A stretch of 64,000 nucleotides of DNA from the NCBI GenBank assembly GCA_022414725.1, contig CM039466.1:10651756-10715755 (forward strand), given 5' to 3'. Source of the stretch: Microglena sp. YARC. Its lineage: Eukaryota > Chlorophyta > Chlorophyceae > Chlamydomonadales > Chlamydomonadaceae. Both the position numbers and the translations under genes were made by a program. The notes under the pieces are model-generated. The model saw nothing but the letters and a program-made list of their open reading frames with translations, ran no database searches and was not told where the DNA came from. Positions 11,301 through 39,574 of the stretch are shown here, piece after piece (within the stretch, counting starts at the first letter, position 1; each line of letters starts with the position of its first letter).

Positions 11301-13762
11301 TACCATACCACCATATAATACCATACCATGCCACCATACAATACAATACAATACCATACCATACCATAGCATACCACAACACTACACCATAACATAACAT
11401 ACCACCATATCATATCATAACATACCACTACGCCAAACCATACCATCGCACCATATGTTACCATGTGTGTGATGCCTCATGTGATGTAAACAGTGTACCA
11501 TACCATACCATACCATACCACTCCACCACACCATACCACCACAACACAACATAACTAGGGTTGGGAAGCAAACGTATATTTTGATTTGTATATGCCGTAT
11601 GAACGTATGAACGTATGCATATAAACGTATGAAAACGTATGAGGAAAATTATACACTTCTCGAGAAAAAACTTTTACATGGGTTTAAATATATTGCCGCA
11701 TAGCTAATTTCATTGGCATCACATATCAACTCTAAAAAATAAATCGGACAAGTTTAAATTGTCCAAATTCACCGCCAATAATATTGACATACTGTCTATG
11801 TAACCATGTTCACGTTGCACTAGGCTCAAGTCATCTTTCTAGGCAGCACCCTGATTCAGCTACAGCTGTCAGACCAAGTATGTGAGTATGTCGCAGGTTC
11901 TAGGCAGCTCCCTAAGTCAGCTACTGGTTCAGTCCTTAAGGCCCATGGCATTCAAGGCCACCTCCTCATCACCGTAGACTTTGTCGGCAAGGTCAGCGTT
12001 GGCAGCTATGTAGATCATATTTTTCCCCCTTTCAAAGTAGAGGTTGGCCCTCAGCTTTGTGTACACCCGCCCAAACTTGGAGAAGAATCGCGGTGCCAAT
12101 CTAAGGGAGCCATTCAACGCCAGTTGGCATAGGATACAACTGTATACGTGTATAATAATATAACTATATAACTAAGTTGCAATAGTGACCATGTTCACAT
12201 TGCACTAGGCTTGCACCATCAATCCACCGAGCCCTCATGGGAGCTCAATGGAATGGAAGGCTAGGTGGCACTCTGATATCTGTGCCTGATATCTGGCTTT
12301 CTAAATTAAACTTTGGGCCAAATTTAAACAAAATGGTACACTTGAAAGGTTAATTGTATTGCATATTGTGATAGAGGAGGTCAGTAGCTTTCCAATGAGC
12401 TATCTAAATCAAATATTGAATGAAAACCGAGAAAGTTAAATGCCCGGAAGCGTGCTGTACTTTTCGACGTACATTACTCATACGTGTTTACATACGTATG
12501 AATATACGTTTCGAGAAAAAATCATACGTATGAATATACGTATGATTATATGAACGTATGATCATACGTTCATATGTCGGCCCAACCCTAAACATAATAT
12601 ACCACCATATTATATCATACCATACCACCGTACCATATGTTACCATGTATGTGATGCCTGATGTGATGTAAACAGTGCACCTTACCATACCACTCCACAA
12701 TAACATAACATACCACCATACCATATCATACCATACCACCGTACCATATGTTACCATGTGTGTGATGCCTCATGTGATGGAACCAGTGTAGCACATCATA
12801 CTATACCACCACAGCATACAACATGATAGCATACCACACCTGTGATAGTCTAGCGCGTTTCTGATGAGGTACTGAGGCCCCAAACCACACAGTACCATAG
12901 CTTTTATTTTCAGCTACCAGCAACAGCTTCTAGGTAGTTCCCCTGACTGGCTATTCAGCCAAACCTGGCGAAACCTAGTGCACTTTGAAGCTGTCACAAT
13001 CAGCTGTTCAGAACTGCTGAAATCTTTGGGCTTAGCCCGGTGGCTGGCTCGGGGAGCTGCCTAGAAGCTGCTGCCGGTAGCTGAAAATAAAAGCTATGCA
13101 CAGTACCACATGTTCAAACCCCATCCAATCATTCATGGACTGTCCCATTCAGCTTTGAGTAATGATAACGCCTGATGGGGCGTGGTATCAAGGGAGCCCC
13201 GTCGTACGGCGGTAGGGAGCGGGCTGCTACATTACCTGGACAATGCTACCATGGCAGTTGACAGCCACCGCGAACTCTAAAGCACACCTGTGGGGATCAG
13301 AACCCGACACCTTCGTTCAAAGAGCTCTGCCATTTAGCCATTCGTCGAAATGGGTATTTCAGCTTTGAACTACCATCGAATTGTGTTCAACCAACAGTAC
13401 CCCACACATTCAATTATGGCTTGATACCGGTAGATAGAACAAATAGTACCACATACACACTATCGTCGTTGTATAGATGATAGATTATACCGTAGCCATC
13501 AAACACTAGCCCACACATGTAAGTGTTGGTTCATAGATAGGAGCGTAGGCAACAAAAACAGCTCCCCACACGTACAATTGCCGTTTTATGGGTAAGACCG
13601 TAGTCAGCAAACAGGACCCCACACAAACAATTGTGTATTTCCAAGCCTGATTCCAAGCCTGATTCCATGCCTGATTTTTGTGCTTTCAGGTGGTTTATCA
13701 AATTCCAAGAGAAGTTTCGACGAGATCCAGACTTCTTGACTCGGGACAAGGAGAAATTTTGA
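2694..13762 (+). CDS. HIKESHI: Hikeshi/OPI10-family protein (Hsp70 nuclear import carrier), 4 exons
   Basis: Exons 2694-2792, 6551-6894, 9782-9850 and 13690-13762 give 194 residues plus stop, close to the roughly 197 residues of the family. Exon 1 encodes MSIVTAPLFGAFFVGHSYPI and ends THW, continued by VLDV in exon 2. This is the join seen in plant Hikeshi-like proteins. Exon 2 has EVSLFLTG, ALGLYVKV and VVQLGVSIE, the beta-rich N-terminal core. Exon 3 gives FMESFQTSATPEHIIIPANG and exon 4 ends WFIKFQEKFRRDPDFLTR, the typical C-terminal helices. Junction phases are 0, 2, 2 and all introns are GT-AG. In animals the family carries Hsp70 through nuclear pores under heat stress; that role is inferred here. 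Several partial copies of the 3' part of exon 2 follow it (6958-7772), so the exact donor used could differ. Confidence 0.87.
3006..3225. repeat. GT microsatellite and poly-G tracts in Hikeshi intron 1
   Basis: Alternating (GT)n with G runs of up to 19 (about 3039-3057). Open frames across it are compositional artefacts. Confidence 0.9.
3284..3485. mobile_element. MITE family 2 (hAT-type), copy 1
   Basis: Starts CATAGCTTTTTTTTCAGCC and ends in the inverted form AAAATCAAAACTATG. Inside it carries GCTCAGGGAGCTGTCTAGC, shared with the copies at 12896, 14098 and 16873. The target duplication is not clear for this copy. Confidence 0.65.
3490..5400. repeat. Compound array: (GAT)n blocks separated by a 75-bp core, about 11 units
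   Basis: GAT/ATG triplet blocks of variable length alternate with a conserved core. The core runs from GCATGCATGGGGGTGGAGCA, through ACCATCATGCATGTCACCAG, to GTTGGTGCTGTTTCTGCGGGG. Cores start near 3490, 3737, 3939, 4081, 4439, 4569, 4688, 4826, 4960, 5134 and 5337. The triplet repeat leaves several frames open for hundreds of codons (poly-Met, poly-Asp, poly-Ser, poly-His), but these are not genes. Confidence 0.92.
5455..5640. repeat. GC-rich minisatellite (GGGGGCCCTGT / GGGTCCTGGG)
   Basis: Repeats of about 21-40 bp combining GGGGGCCCTGTGGGGGTCCT with a TAGGGGTGGAGAA variant, within Hikeshi intron 1. Confidence 0.8.
5775..6550 (+). repeat. Acceptor-edge array before Hikeshi exon 2
   Basis: Five diverged units of about 130-200 bp precede the real exon at 6551. 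Each has a CCCAACCCCAACC-rich tract, an AG acceptor-like end and a copy of the first 60 or so bases of exon 2 (GTGCTAGACGTCTACTCCTC, then CTGCCCAACTACTG and GAGGTCTCCCTCTTCC). Copies begin near 5776, 5910, 6053, 6199 and 6354. Most carry stops (for example TGTGACTGA), so only the last is usable. Confidence 0.85.
6895..7772 (+). repeat. Donor-edge array after Hikeshi exon 2
   Basis: Partial copies of the 3' part of exon 2 and its donor follow the exon, near 6958, 7290, 7432 and 7650. Each shares CAACTGGGGGTGTCCAT-like and GGCATGGATTTGTTCAGGTG-like stretches. Shorter degenerate units (GGTTAGTTTGGCTTGAGTCT) fill the gaps. The copy at about 7650-7772 keeps an open frame with a CCAG|GTCAGT donor. 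Confidence 0.8.
7771..8278. repeat. 41-bp minisatellite, about 12 copies
   Basis: Near-identical units built from GCGTGGGTTGGTCTGTTGGG and TTGGCATGGGTTGCACAAGT. Because 41 is not a multiple of three and the unit lacks stops, several frames stay open on both strands. These frames are not evidence for a protein. Confidence 0.95.
8283..8510 (+). mobile_element. Dispersed repeat R2, copy 1
   Basis: About 225 bp sharing GGCGGAGCCCCCTCTTCAAG, GTCAGCCAACGGTCGCGTAA and the palindrome GCGTCGCTTGCGACGC with the copy at 24250-24462. No coding capacity; possibly a small non-autonomous element. Confidence 0.7.
8530..8950. repeat. Minisatellites of Hikeshi intron 2
   Basis: Units of about 53 bp containing GGGGGATTTCTGGCTTGGTC run to 8790. 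Shorter ACTTATGAGTGACTTGTGGG units follow to about 8950. Confidence 0.85.
8955..9160 (-). mobile_element. tRNA-derived SINE, minus-strand copy with tRNA-like head
   Basis: On the minus strand a box-B-like GGGTTCGAATTCC (9091-9110) and a box-A-like TGGTTCAATTGTTGA (9131-9151) lie at tRNA spacing. They are followed by the family body GTTCGCGGTCGCTGTCAACC and the end ACGCCTCGTCAGGC. Related copies are at 9500, 13150, 38930, 39114 and 42735. Confidence 0.65.
9213..9399. mobile_element. MITE family 1 (hAT-type), copy 1
   Basis: Terminal inverted repeats TAGGGAACGGCA and TGCCGTCCCCTA enclose sequence dominated by the palindrome ATCATATGATATCATA. Flanks CTTCTGAG (9205-9212) and CTTATGAG (9400-9407) match at 7 of 8 bases, consistent with an 8-bp target duplication. 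Confidence 0.85.
9500..9640 (+). mobile_element. Diverged SINE copy, plus strand
   Basis: Box-B-like GCTGGTTCGAACCCC is followed by GTCGACCGGCATGGTTACTG, TAAGCCCGTC and TTCCCTTAATACCACGTCC. This is the same order as the SINE body at 8955 and 13150, but more diverged. The acceptor region of Hikeshi exon 3 is duplicated on both sides of this insertion (9400-9465 and 9718-9785). Confidence 0.5.
9851..10440 (+). repeat. Donor-edge array after Hikeshi exon 3
   Basis: Four copies of the last 25 or so bases of exon 3 plus donor (CCTGCCAAGGGACTGGACAA, then TAAGTGCCATGCGATGG) at about 9906, 10016, 10110 and the exon itself. These grade into 65-70 bp units with GAGTCTAATGTGTTGGTAAC. One copy keeps an intact AAGTAAGT donor at about 10149. 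Confidence 0.75.
11556..12590. mobile_element. hAT-like element, 1,035 bp, degenerate
   Basis: Starts TAGGGTTGGG and ends CCCAACCCTA, with CGTATG-rich subterminal stretches at both ends. Flanks AACATAAC (11548-11555) and AACATAAT (12591-12598) agree at 7 of 8 bases, the target-site length of hAT transposons. A minus-strand remnant of a transposase C-terminus lies inside (11929-12117). Confidence 0.8.
11929..12117 (-). pseudogene. hAT transposase C-terminal fragment
   Basis: A 62-codon open frame contains FSKFGRVYTKLRANLYFERG and MIYIAAN. These resemble the hAT dimerisation tail pattern (FS..G.vyt.lR..L..e...mi.i..N). No catalytic DDE region is present, so this is a relic within a deletion derivative. 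Confidence 0.6.
12896..13098. mobile_element. MITE family 2 (hAT-type), best copy
   Basis: Inverted ends CATAGCTTTTATTTTCAGCT and AGCTGAAAATAAAAGCTATG, with further pairing of CTTCTAGGTAG and CTAGAAGC inside. Flanks CACAGTAC (12888-12895 and 13099-13106) are identical: an exact 8-bp target duplication. Confidence 0.9.
13150..13345 (-). mobile_element. tRNA-derived SINE, minus strand, best tRNA-like head
   Basis: On the minus strand AATGGCTAAATGGCAGAGC (13324-13342, box A) and TCGGGTTCTGATCCCC (13291-13308, box B) are spaced as in a tRNA. The body then follows with GTTCGCGGTGGCTGTCAACT, CCGTCGTACGACGGGG-like sequence and ACGCCCCATCAGGCGTTATC. Confidence 0.7.
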
Positions 13763-13860
13763 TTTCGCTCTTCACCAAGATGTAGATTAGCCTATACAGT
13801 AATGTATATTAGAGTAGCACCAACTTCAGCTTGACCTACATTAATACGCAAGAATATGAT

Positions 13861-13865
13861 ATGTA
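13861..13865 (+). terminator. TGTAA poly(A) signal candidate, Hikeshi gene
   Basis: TGTAA lies about 100 bases after the stop at 13760-13762. TGTAA is the usual polyadenylation motif in chlorophycean algae. Position supports it, but the pentamer is short. Confidence 0.4.
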
Positions 13866-14097
13866 AGTGTCAGGTTAAGGTGTATGTTACGGCCCAGGGG
13901 TAGAAAGATAGGCTAAAATATCAGTATAGATTGCTTTAGGTTGTATGGAAGCAACGTAGATACTGTGCACGATTAGATACGTGTAGTGCACAGACACTAT
14001 CAGCGCGTTGGGATTCTCACAAATTGTCTATTGGTCTGTGTACGCTATTGCATCGTTGGATGCTGCAGTGTACCGGTATAACCTGTTGGCTTGAAAC

Positions 14098-14220
14098 ACT
14101 TGAAAGCTAGCACAGTCAGCTGTCTAGAAGAGCTGCCATATTTGGGTATAGCGCAGTGGCTGGCTTGGGGAGCTGCCTATCTAGCAGCTGCTGAAAAAGG
14201 CCGAAAATAAAAGCTCTGGG
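14098..14220. mobile_element. MITE family 2, truncated copy
   Basis: Right half only: GTGGCTGGCTTGGGGAGCTG, then GAAAATAAAAGCTCTGGG. The left inverted end is missing. Confidence 0.6.
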
Positions 14221-15364
14221 AGAGCCTGTGCGAGAGACAGCATTTTTATACCCGTGGCGAGGAACTGAGGAAAGTAAGAAGAACAGGATTGGATTGGATT
14301 GATACATCGTTTTCCGCCAACTCTGGGCTGCTCACCGTCTTCCATTTCCAACTTACCGTATTTCCATTTTCCAAGAATTCAAAACAATTGACAAGTGAAA
14401 AAGTGATTTGTTCGGGTTTACATTGTCCTAGTACTTGTACAACTACCAAAGACGGCGAGCAGCCAAATTGCTGGCTAAAGCTATGTGACCAAGAAAATTG
14501 AAACTAGTATGCCGTGCCACAGGCGTGAGATTGAGGGGACCCTCCCGTTTGCATGCATGTGTACATACTGGAGAAAAGCCACCATGTTGGGTTTACATGG
14601 TTCCACAGACCCTCTGCGCCTGTATGTGCTTGGACTCCTTGAACTGCCAAGCTACAGCACAGAGGGAAGTTCTGTACCTCTTCCAAGGCGGCAAATCTGA
14701 TATTTGGTGGACCTGGCCAGGGCTCGAACCTCAGACCTGTCTGATCGTATGTAACCAAGTTCAAGTTCAAGTTAAGATTTCAAATCAAAATGAAGACTAA
14801 AAGAAGAAGACGAATTGTCTGTTGGTTTTCAGCCATGTTAAAGCCAACTTTGACTTCCACTTGGTTGCATGGCTCTATTCCAGCCAACTCTGGGCGGCTA
14901 TCAGTTTTGGAATTGTATAATTTGCGTGCCCCCCCATAAGACACCCACGGATACAATTGAGCACACTACCCGGATCCGAAACCATGGCAGATTACTGTTA
15001 GGATATGCTAGGGCATGCTATTGTATAATTAAATTATCACTGTAGCACGAACTCAGGGGCCCCGTCAATTAAACGATTGTTTGGGGTTCAGTTCATCAGT
15101 GCTTGTTCTTTTGGAACGACTTTTGGAACGACAACTAATATTAGTGTTTGGAAAACTAATATTAACTAATATTATTGCCGTGTCACAATAATATTAGTTT
15201 TTCGAATAAATTTGAAATTCTGGTGAGACGGCTCGTCCGACTAATATTATATAATATTCTTTATCCATTAATATTATATAACATAGCCGACCCCTAATAA
15301 TAAAGGGGTAGCCAAAGACAGGGGGTGCCTAATGGGCTACACCTGGACTGTACGTACAAATACG
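14221..15364. other. Intergenic region between convergent genes
   Basis: No convincing gene. It holds short non-homologous frames at 14289-14800, an R1 fragment at 15028-15095 and an AT-rich stretch at 15125-15300 with repeated AACTAATATTA/TAATATTA palindromes. Confidence 0.5.
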
Positions 15365-15537
15365 TAGGGACCGGCATATCATATAATGTAATCATATGAT
15401 GTTGACGAAAGTCGAGTATGATATCATATGATATCATACAAATTGGATCATATGATACTGTATATAAATGGTAACTTTGGTTTAGTTAAACTGCCGGCAT
15501 CATGCGATATCATATGATATCATTTTGCCGTTCCCTA
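15365..15537. mobile_element. MITE family 1, copy 2
   Basis: Ends TAGGGACCGGCA and TGCCGTTCCCTA enclose ATCATATGATATCATAC-type palindromes. Flanks CAAATACG (left) and CACATACG (right) match at 7 of 8 bases. Confidence 0.85.
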
Positions 15538-15582
15538 CACATACGTACATGTCCTGTTTAGAAAAGTCACAGCCCTGCAATA

Positions 15583-15587
15583 TTACA
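15583..15587 (-). terminator. TGTAA poly(A) signal candidate, OPR-like gene
   Basis: Plus-strand TTACA reads TGTAA on the minus strand, 36 bases after the proposed stop at 15623-15625. This supports the placement of the last exon. Confidence 0.4.
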
Positions 15588-15622
15588 CGGCGTGTGACTT
15601 GGGAACCCTAGAATCACGCAGA

Positions 15623-33020
<17,398 letters not shown>

Positions 33021-34001
33021 GGTGGGGATTTATCTCACTGCTGAGTCTTGGGTTGCTGGGTGGGTGGGTGGGTGCGTTTCTATGGGTGATAATTACGCAG
33101 CCCAAGGGTGTATTCAAATATTCAGCAGAGACTGCATGGTGGGACTGCACCCCCTGGTATAGCTTGGGTCGCTGGGTGGGTGGGTTTCTATGGGTGACAG
33201 TTGCTCAGCCCAGTGGTATGCTCTGTGGTCGAGTAGCCAGGGTGTGGGTGGGTGGGTGTGCACCCAGGGGCCTATGAGTTATGCTTGTGTAGCTAAATGG
33301 CCTGCTGAGGCCTGGGGTGCAACCCCTCCTCTGAGTATGGCATTGACTTGTAGAAGGATTGCCAAGTGCTACTGGTCAGAGGGGAACACTTGCTGCTGGC
33401 ATGCTGCGCTGCTGCCGCCGGTCAGAGCTTCAACGCCACCGGCATCCAGCGGCATGGACACATGCAGGCGTCGGGAGTAAGCTAGGGAAGATTTAGCAGA
33501 GCAGTTGCGAGAAATGGGTTTGATTCAGAGGATAGTGCGCAGCTGAGCATGCTTATCGGGCTGGAAGATGGGAAAGCAAAACCTCGGGAATTGGATGCGC
33601 GAAAGGCAAGACGTCAACAGCCGAGAATTTGCGCCTGAGGTTCTGTCTCGCTATGGGTACGTCAGGCGAAGAGCAGCTTTATCTCAGCTGGCAACTGTCG
33701 AAACGGTGACGCGGCGAAGCCACGCCACTTTCGAATTGGGGAGCGACGCCCCGCACGCGCACACGCGCCACGCTGGGCCACGCTGCGCCAGCTCGTTCCT
33801 GGTCCGGCGCCTTGATCTCTCACCTTCCACTTCAAGCAAGCTAATAAGACGCCAATCCTGAGCTGCGATTAATTCCCCCTTATATTTTTGGCCGGTTACC
33901 TTGTTCGAAATTAGAGTGAGCGCTTATTCCCCGTCTGCCTTGCCAGTTTTGCTCCTATCCCGCCTAGTCCTTTCGCTTAGCCCTAGGAGCGGCCTTTCAC
34001 C
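33021..34001. promoter_or_regulatory. Divergent promoter region of the OPR-like and STPGR genes
   Basis: About 1 kb lies between the two proposed start codons. A TATA-like CTTATATTTTTGG sits at 33879-33891, about 110 bases before the plus-strand ATG at 34002. The part at 33021-33200 is a roughly 110-bp tandem duplication around the minus-strand start (GCAGAGACTGCATGGTGGG appears twice). Confidence 0.35.
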
Positions 34002-37000
34002 ATGATATGGGTGAAAGAGCCTTCCACTGACCAAAGCGGCACCGTCCGAATCGTGCCCGAATCTCTGCAGGTAACACAACACCTCACTAGGCTCCCCTCA
34101 CCTCGTCCACACCTAACCACCTCCCCCCCCACCCACTGCCCGTTTGATAATCATGCCCGATGCTTCCTAGAGCCCCGCTCCTACCCCGCTCATCCACGCC
34201 TAGCCCACGTCTCTCTTCCACCCTCGCACAACACCCCACACAAACCATCCCTGAAGACATGTCGACGATTCTCGGACCAGAGCTCGCTCCTACTCCCCCG
34301 AGAAACACGACTTGTGATTTGCTCAGATTTGCATATCCTCTTCTGCTCCCTAGGTGCACACTTTCTCGGAGACGCCCAGATTTGTCCGGGATGGTGGCCA
34401 CCACCCCGACCAGCCCAACTTCCTCAACCCCAGGGATACTCAGGGTGTGGAAGTAGGAGCCAAGGTAGGATTCCGCATGACTTACTGTGGTGATCTGGAT
34501 TTGTTTGCATGTCAATGGGGAAGAGATGGATATTGTCAAACCGACATGTTATACAGCGTATGGGGTAGTGCTTGTGATTGTGTGTTTGTGTGTGTGTGTG
34601 TGTGTGCTTGTGTGCTTGTGCTTGTGAGGGTGCGTGCGGTGGGCGGGTGGGTGGGTGTGGGTGAGTGGGGGAAGGGAGGGGGGGGACATGTGTGCGTGCG
34701 TCTGTATCTGTATATTTCTGCAGTAAGAGTGTGTGTGTGTGGTGGTGGTGGTGGTGGTGGTCAACTAGTTTGTGGGGTGGGGTGGGGTGTATTACTAATC
34801 GACAATAATAATGTTTGCTGTTTATGTGCCAGTGAGTCGATACATTGAACCGCACCCTGTTTCATTAATAGCTGGTGCAGTAAACTGTGGTACAGAACGG
34901 CTGCACCACTGTGAGCGGGGAGACTAAAACCCCACCCCCCGTACTGCACTATGGCAGTACACAGTGGTACAGAACAGCTGCACCACTGTGAGCGGGAAGA
35001 CTAAAACCCCACCACCAGTAGTTCACTATGGCAGTACACAGTGGTACAGAACGGCTGCACCTTAGTGATCGGGAAGACCAAAACCCCACCACCTGTACTG
35101 CAATACGGCAGTACACAGTGGTACAGAACGGCTGCACCACTGTGAGTGGGGGACCAAAAACCAGCCAGCCGTACTGCACTATGGCAGTGCACAGTGGTGC
35201 AGACCGGATGCACCATGGAGACTACAACAATAGGCATTTATTGGCGCTAGATGAGTCGTGTAGTTGTACTTGTTTTTATTGTGTACTTATACTTGCTTTT
35301 TTCAAAATTGGTGCTAGATGAGTCGTGTACTTATACTTGTTTTTCCAAAATTATTTCTGGAGCTGCCCGGGGTATCAAGTATATTTAGAAAGGTCTAAGA
35401 ACCGGTACTTATGAATATCATGGGTGGGTAGATGAAAGTGGATTATTGGGTTTGGGCTAGGGGCAGGTGTTTAGGTGGGTGAGGGGGCATTGGGGGTTGC
35501 AGATTTGGGGATTTGGGGGTCTGGGAGTCGGATCGGATTTTGGTGGTTTAAGATTCGGCTTCACACTTGTAACACATCTATTCTTTACTTCTCAAGCTCT
35601 GTCTAACCATGAGAGTCACACCCCACCCCAACCCACCCCAACCCAACTCTCCCGCCTCTCCTTGTAGCATGCTGACGTGCACACCAACACACACGCCACT
35701 TATGAGGACCGGCTATATTCAACCAAGGCTGTGTTGGCAATGGCGGATGAGGTGGAGAAGTCCCTTCATTGCCGTGCACCATTCAAATCAACGCGGCCAC
35801 GCTCAGCGACAGCAAAAAGCTACTTGTCTCGTGATACTCGATACACACACCTGCATGAGCCTTATGCAGAGCCCATAGGTAAGCCCCTAGGTTAATATAT
35901 CTACTAGCTACTTGTCTCATGATACTCGATACACACACCTGCATGAGCCTTATGCAGAGCCCATAGGTAAGCCCCTAGGTTAATACATCTACTAGCTACT
36001 TGTCTCGTGATATTGATACACACACCTGCATGAGCTGTATGCAGAGCCCATAGGTAAGCCCCTAGGTTAATACATCTACTAGCTGCTTGTCTCGTGATAC
36101 TCGATACACATATCTGCATGAGCCAAACGCAGAGCCCTTAGGTAAAGATATTTATTATTAATGAGTACTAAATATATTTGTTATTAATTATTATCAAGCC
36201 CCTAGGTTAATATATTTGCTATGTGAATAAATTGACTAGCAGTTTGTATTAATTATTGCAAAACAAATACCTAAGTTATAAACTTTTAATTTCCATCTGC
36301 ACGAGCCTTATGCAGAGCCCGCAGGTGATCCTAATTATATTGGATTCACTTTTTTTTTTCTTTCCAGAACGGGGGTCTTCTGGTAGCAGTCAGGGATGTG
36401 GTTTCTTGCAAGGGTGTGCTCCATATTGTGATAACTGGATGGTTCGGTGAGGGGTCCTATTCGAGTCTCAGGGTAGCAGTAGGTTTGGCCAAAACGGGGT
36501 CCCAGGAAGCGATCGTTATAAGTATCGGGGATGAAAAGCCATGATCGGATTATGTTTATTTTACAATCAGTTCTACAATATATTGGATGTTGGTTTTATT
36601 TTATTTTAAAATAAATGATATTTTAAAATAAATGATTTACAAGTCGCTCCTCCCCCCCCCCCCCCGCCCCCCCCCCCCCCCCTCACACACCACACACACA
36701 CACTACCCACTAAAATGTAAAATGTTTGTAAAAATCAACATCCAAATCCAATGTATTTTTACAATCGGTTCTACAATTTAATTCATTTTACAATCGGTTC
36801 TACAATATAATTCATTTTACAATCGGTTCTACAATATAATTCATTTTCAGGACTGTTCCGGAATAATTGATCAATATAAATCTGAGATAAAAACACTGAT
36901 AGGGAAGGTGGGTTGGATGTCCTTGCTCTAGCTCCCGAGCCATTCAATTGTAAAGCATATAAACATTGTTTTGTACCGTTCGGTGTTGTCACACAGTTGC

Positions 37001-39508
37001 TGGGTATGGTTGGGACCAGCACGCTATTAGCCCAAGCGCCATATATAAGGAGACCAGGGTACATGTCCTTGCTCTAGCTCCCAGGCCATTGCAAACCATT
37101 GAGAATAAGTTTTTAGGGCTGAAAACAAATCACTAAACACCAAACAGGCATCGTTCTAGTTTTCTTTGAGCTTCAAACAAAACATAAAACACGAAACAGG
37201 CATCACACTAAGTTCCCTAGAGCTTCAAACAAATAATCAAACACCAAACAGGCATTGCATTAGGTTTTTTAGAGCTTCAAACAAATCGCAATATACCAAA
37301 CAGGGATCTTTACCCTTGCGGATATTTACCCCTGAGAATATTCACCTTCCTTGGCCTAAACATACAGTTGTGGATTCACAGTATAAACATACAGTTGTGG
37401 ATGATATGATATCTTATGATATCATATTGCTGTCCCCTACTTATTATGCATGCTATACAGTCTGGGTTAGAATCTTGCCTCCAGCATGCATCCCTGCTGC
37501 TCTGTCTAGGTCCTGGATCATACTGGGTGGAAGGCGGGAGACCTGACTTGGGTCTGTTGGCCCCAGACTCCCCAATGCGAGGAGCTAGCCCATCTAAAGA
37601 CCCCTGGCGTGCCAACGCTGGATTTGTGAGCACTGATAGGAAACCCTTGTGGAAGCCAGCAGATGGTGCCCATGTAGCATACTATGGGGGTGCTTCAGAT
37701 ATGGAGTTCAAGGTGAGTGGTGCACAAACTCCCGCCGACCCTAAGTGCGCCTACTCTTTTTAAGAGTGGCAACGCTATTCAAACTGAATCCTCGGTGTTG
37801 CTGGTTTGTGTAGGGAGTCCCATCTTCTGGGGTGAAAATCCTTACACAGCTAAAAAACAAACTAACACAGCTGCATTTATAGCAGTTCAGTGGATGATTT
37901 GGGATCGGCAGTTGTAGGTCTCCACTCCACACCACACCTCGACTTTTGCAGGCAAAATTTACGACAATTCCCCCAGAAGTCTTGGGGCTTCAGGCCAAAT
38001 ATGATGTACAAACTATGAATTACGGCCTGTTTTGAAATATTTAACAGCTGCGATTAATGAAGTGGTGTGTATGTATGTGTATGTTACAGTCCAGGGGTAG
38101 GCCAAATAGGCTGAAGAGACTTGCTCAACCGTGAAGTGGTGCAATGGTTGGCAGGAAAACCCTAAATATATGTTGTGGTATCGAAGCAAGCCAAAAGGCG
38201 GACTGGACAAAGGAAACAGTAGCAAGAGATAACGGGAAGGGGCTGCATTAAGGGTCCATAGGTAGGGAACGGCAATATGATATCATATGATGCCGGCAGT
38301 CTGACTCGGCCAAAGCTACCATTTATATACAATATCATATGATGCAATTTGTATGATATCATATGATATCATACTCGCCTTTGGTAAAAATCATATGATA
38401 TGCCGGTCCCTATCCATAGGTGCTCGTAACCCACCCTCAGTTATATTATGCAAGGGAACCAATGGCTGGGGCAAACAGCAGCATTGGATGAAAAGTTATA
38501 ACGCCTGGTGGGGCGTGGTATTAAGGCCAGACAATCATGACTGTACAGGATGCACGATTTATTTGAAAAGTACAATAAATTGTCATTTGAAGGCACTCGC
38601 CGAAACCAAGACAAGCCCGCTCCGCAAGTCCACAGCACACGCAGTGTTTCATTTTTTGACGACGCGTCGCCATTTCGTCGCCATTTCCGTAGAATGTTAC
38701 ACCCCCGACCCCCCGATATCGGGAGGCGCTGCCCCCGACCCCCCAGGCTCTGCGCTTCGCACTCCGCCATGCTTTGGCTACGCAACTATCCTGAAATCAG
38801 GGTTGAGTAGCCCAAGTAGCTACTCAACCTGGACTACAGAAGTCTGAAATAAAAAAAACTGAGCACACGGGGTGCCTTTCCAACCATTGCTGACTTACTT
38901 GAACTTGAACTTGAACTAGGAGGAAATTGTAGTAATGATAACACCTGGTGGGGCGTGGTATTAAGGGAGCCCCGTCTTACGACGGTAAGGAACGGGCTGC
39001 TACTTTACTGGGGCAAAGCTACCATGCCGGTTGAAAGCGACCGCGAACACTACAGAGCCTTTCCAACCATTGCTGACTTATTTGAACTTGAACTTGAACT
39101 AAGAGGAAATTACAGTAATGATAACACCTGGTGGGGCGTGCTATTAAGGGAGCCCTGTCTTACAGCAGTAGAGAATAGGCTTCTACTTTACCTGGACAGT
39201 GCTACCGAGGTGATTGATAGCGACCGCAAACATCTAAGCATTGGATAAGGGAATGGAGGAGGGAAGGAGCACATGACGGCTGACAGGGAACCTAGCACAG
39301 TGAGAGGTGTGCTAACCAAATGGCAGGGCAGCATACTCCGAGACAAGATAGAGAGGTGGTCCAATAAAAACTCAGGCAAATGGCAGAGGTGTGGGTAGTG
39401 AACCAGCAGTCCATCGTGGATCGCGGTAGCATGAAAGAAGCTTCATACAGCTGCAAGCATTCAAAGAAATCCTTAAAATTGAGGAGTACAAATCGCTGAA
39501 GGAAAAAT

Positions 39509-39574
<66 letters not shown>

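Larger units (their letters stand above)
10440..12890. repeat. ATACC/CATAT satellite of Hikeshi intron 3
   Basis: Pentamer-like (CCATA)n and (TCATA)n blocks, including a pure CATAT run at 11083-11165, alternate with a longer motif TTACCATGTGTGTGATGCCT. The block is split by the hAT-like element at 11556-12590 and otherwise shows no coding signal. Confidence 0.9.

Noticed and set aside
14498..14800. Open frames of up to 100 codons, one containing HTGEKP
   Set aside because: HTGEKP alone recalls a C2H2 zinc-finger linker, but no C2H2 finger surrounds it; taken as chance.
33300..33480. Possible first exon of the OPR-like gene on the minus strand
   Set aside because: A short frame (MPLDAGGVEALTGGSS) exists, but I could not find a donor and phase that join it convincingly to 33020.
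36363..36450. Possible extra STPGR exon after TTTCCAG at 36367
   Set aside because: It would end in a stop after about 28 residues, whereas skipping to 37510 keeps phase and forms the PGPGSY motif.
37801..37880. Alternative STPGR exon after TGTGTAG near 37813
   Set aside because: In the required phase it meets a stop within about 23 codons; the exon at 37952 stays open to a plausible donor.
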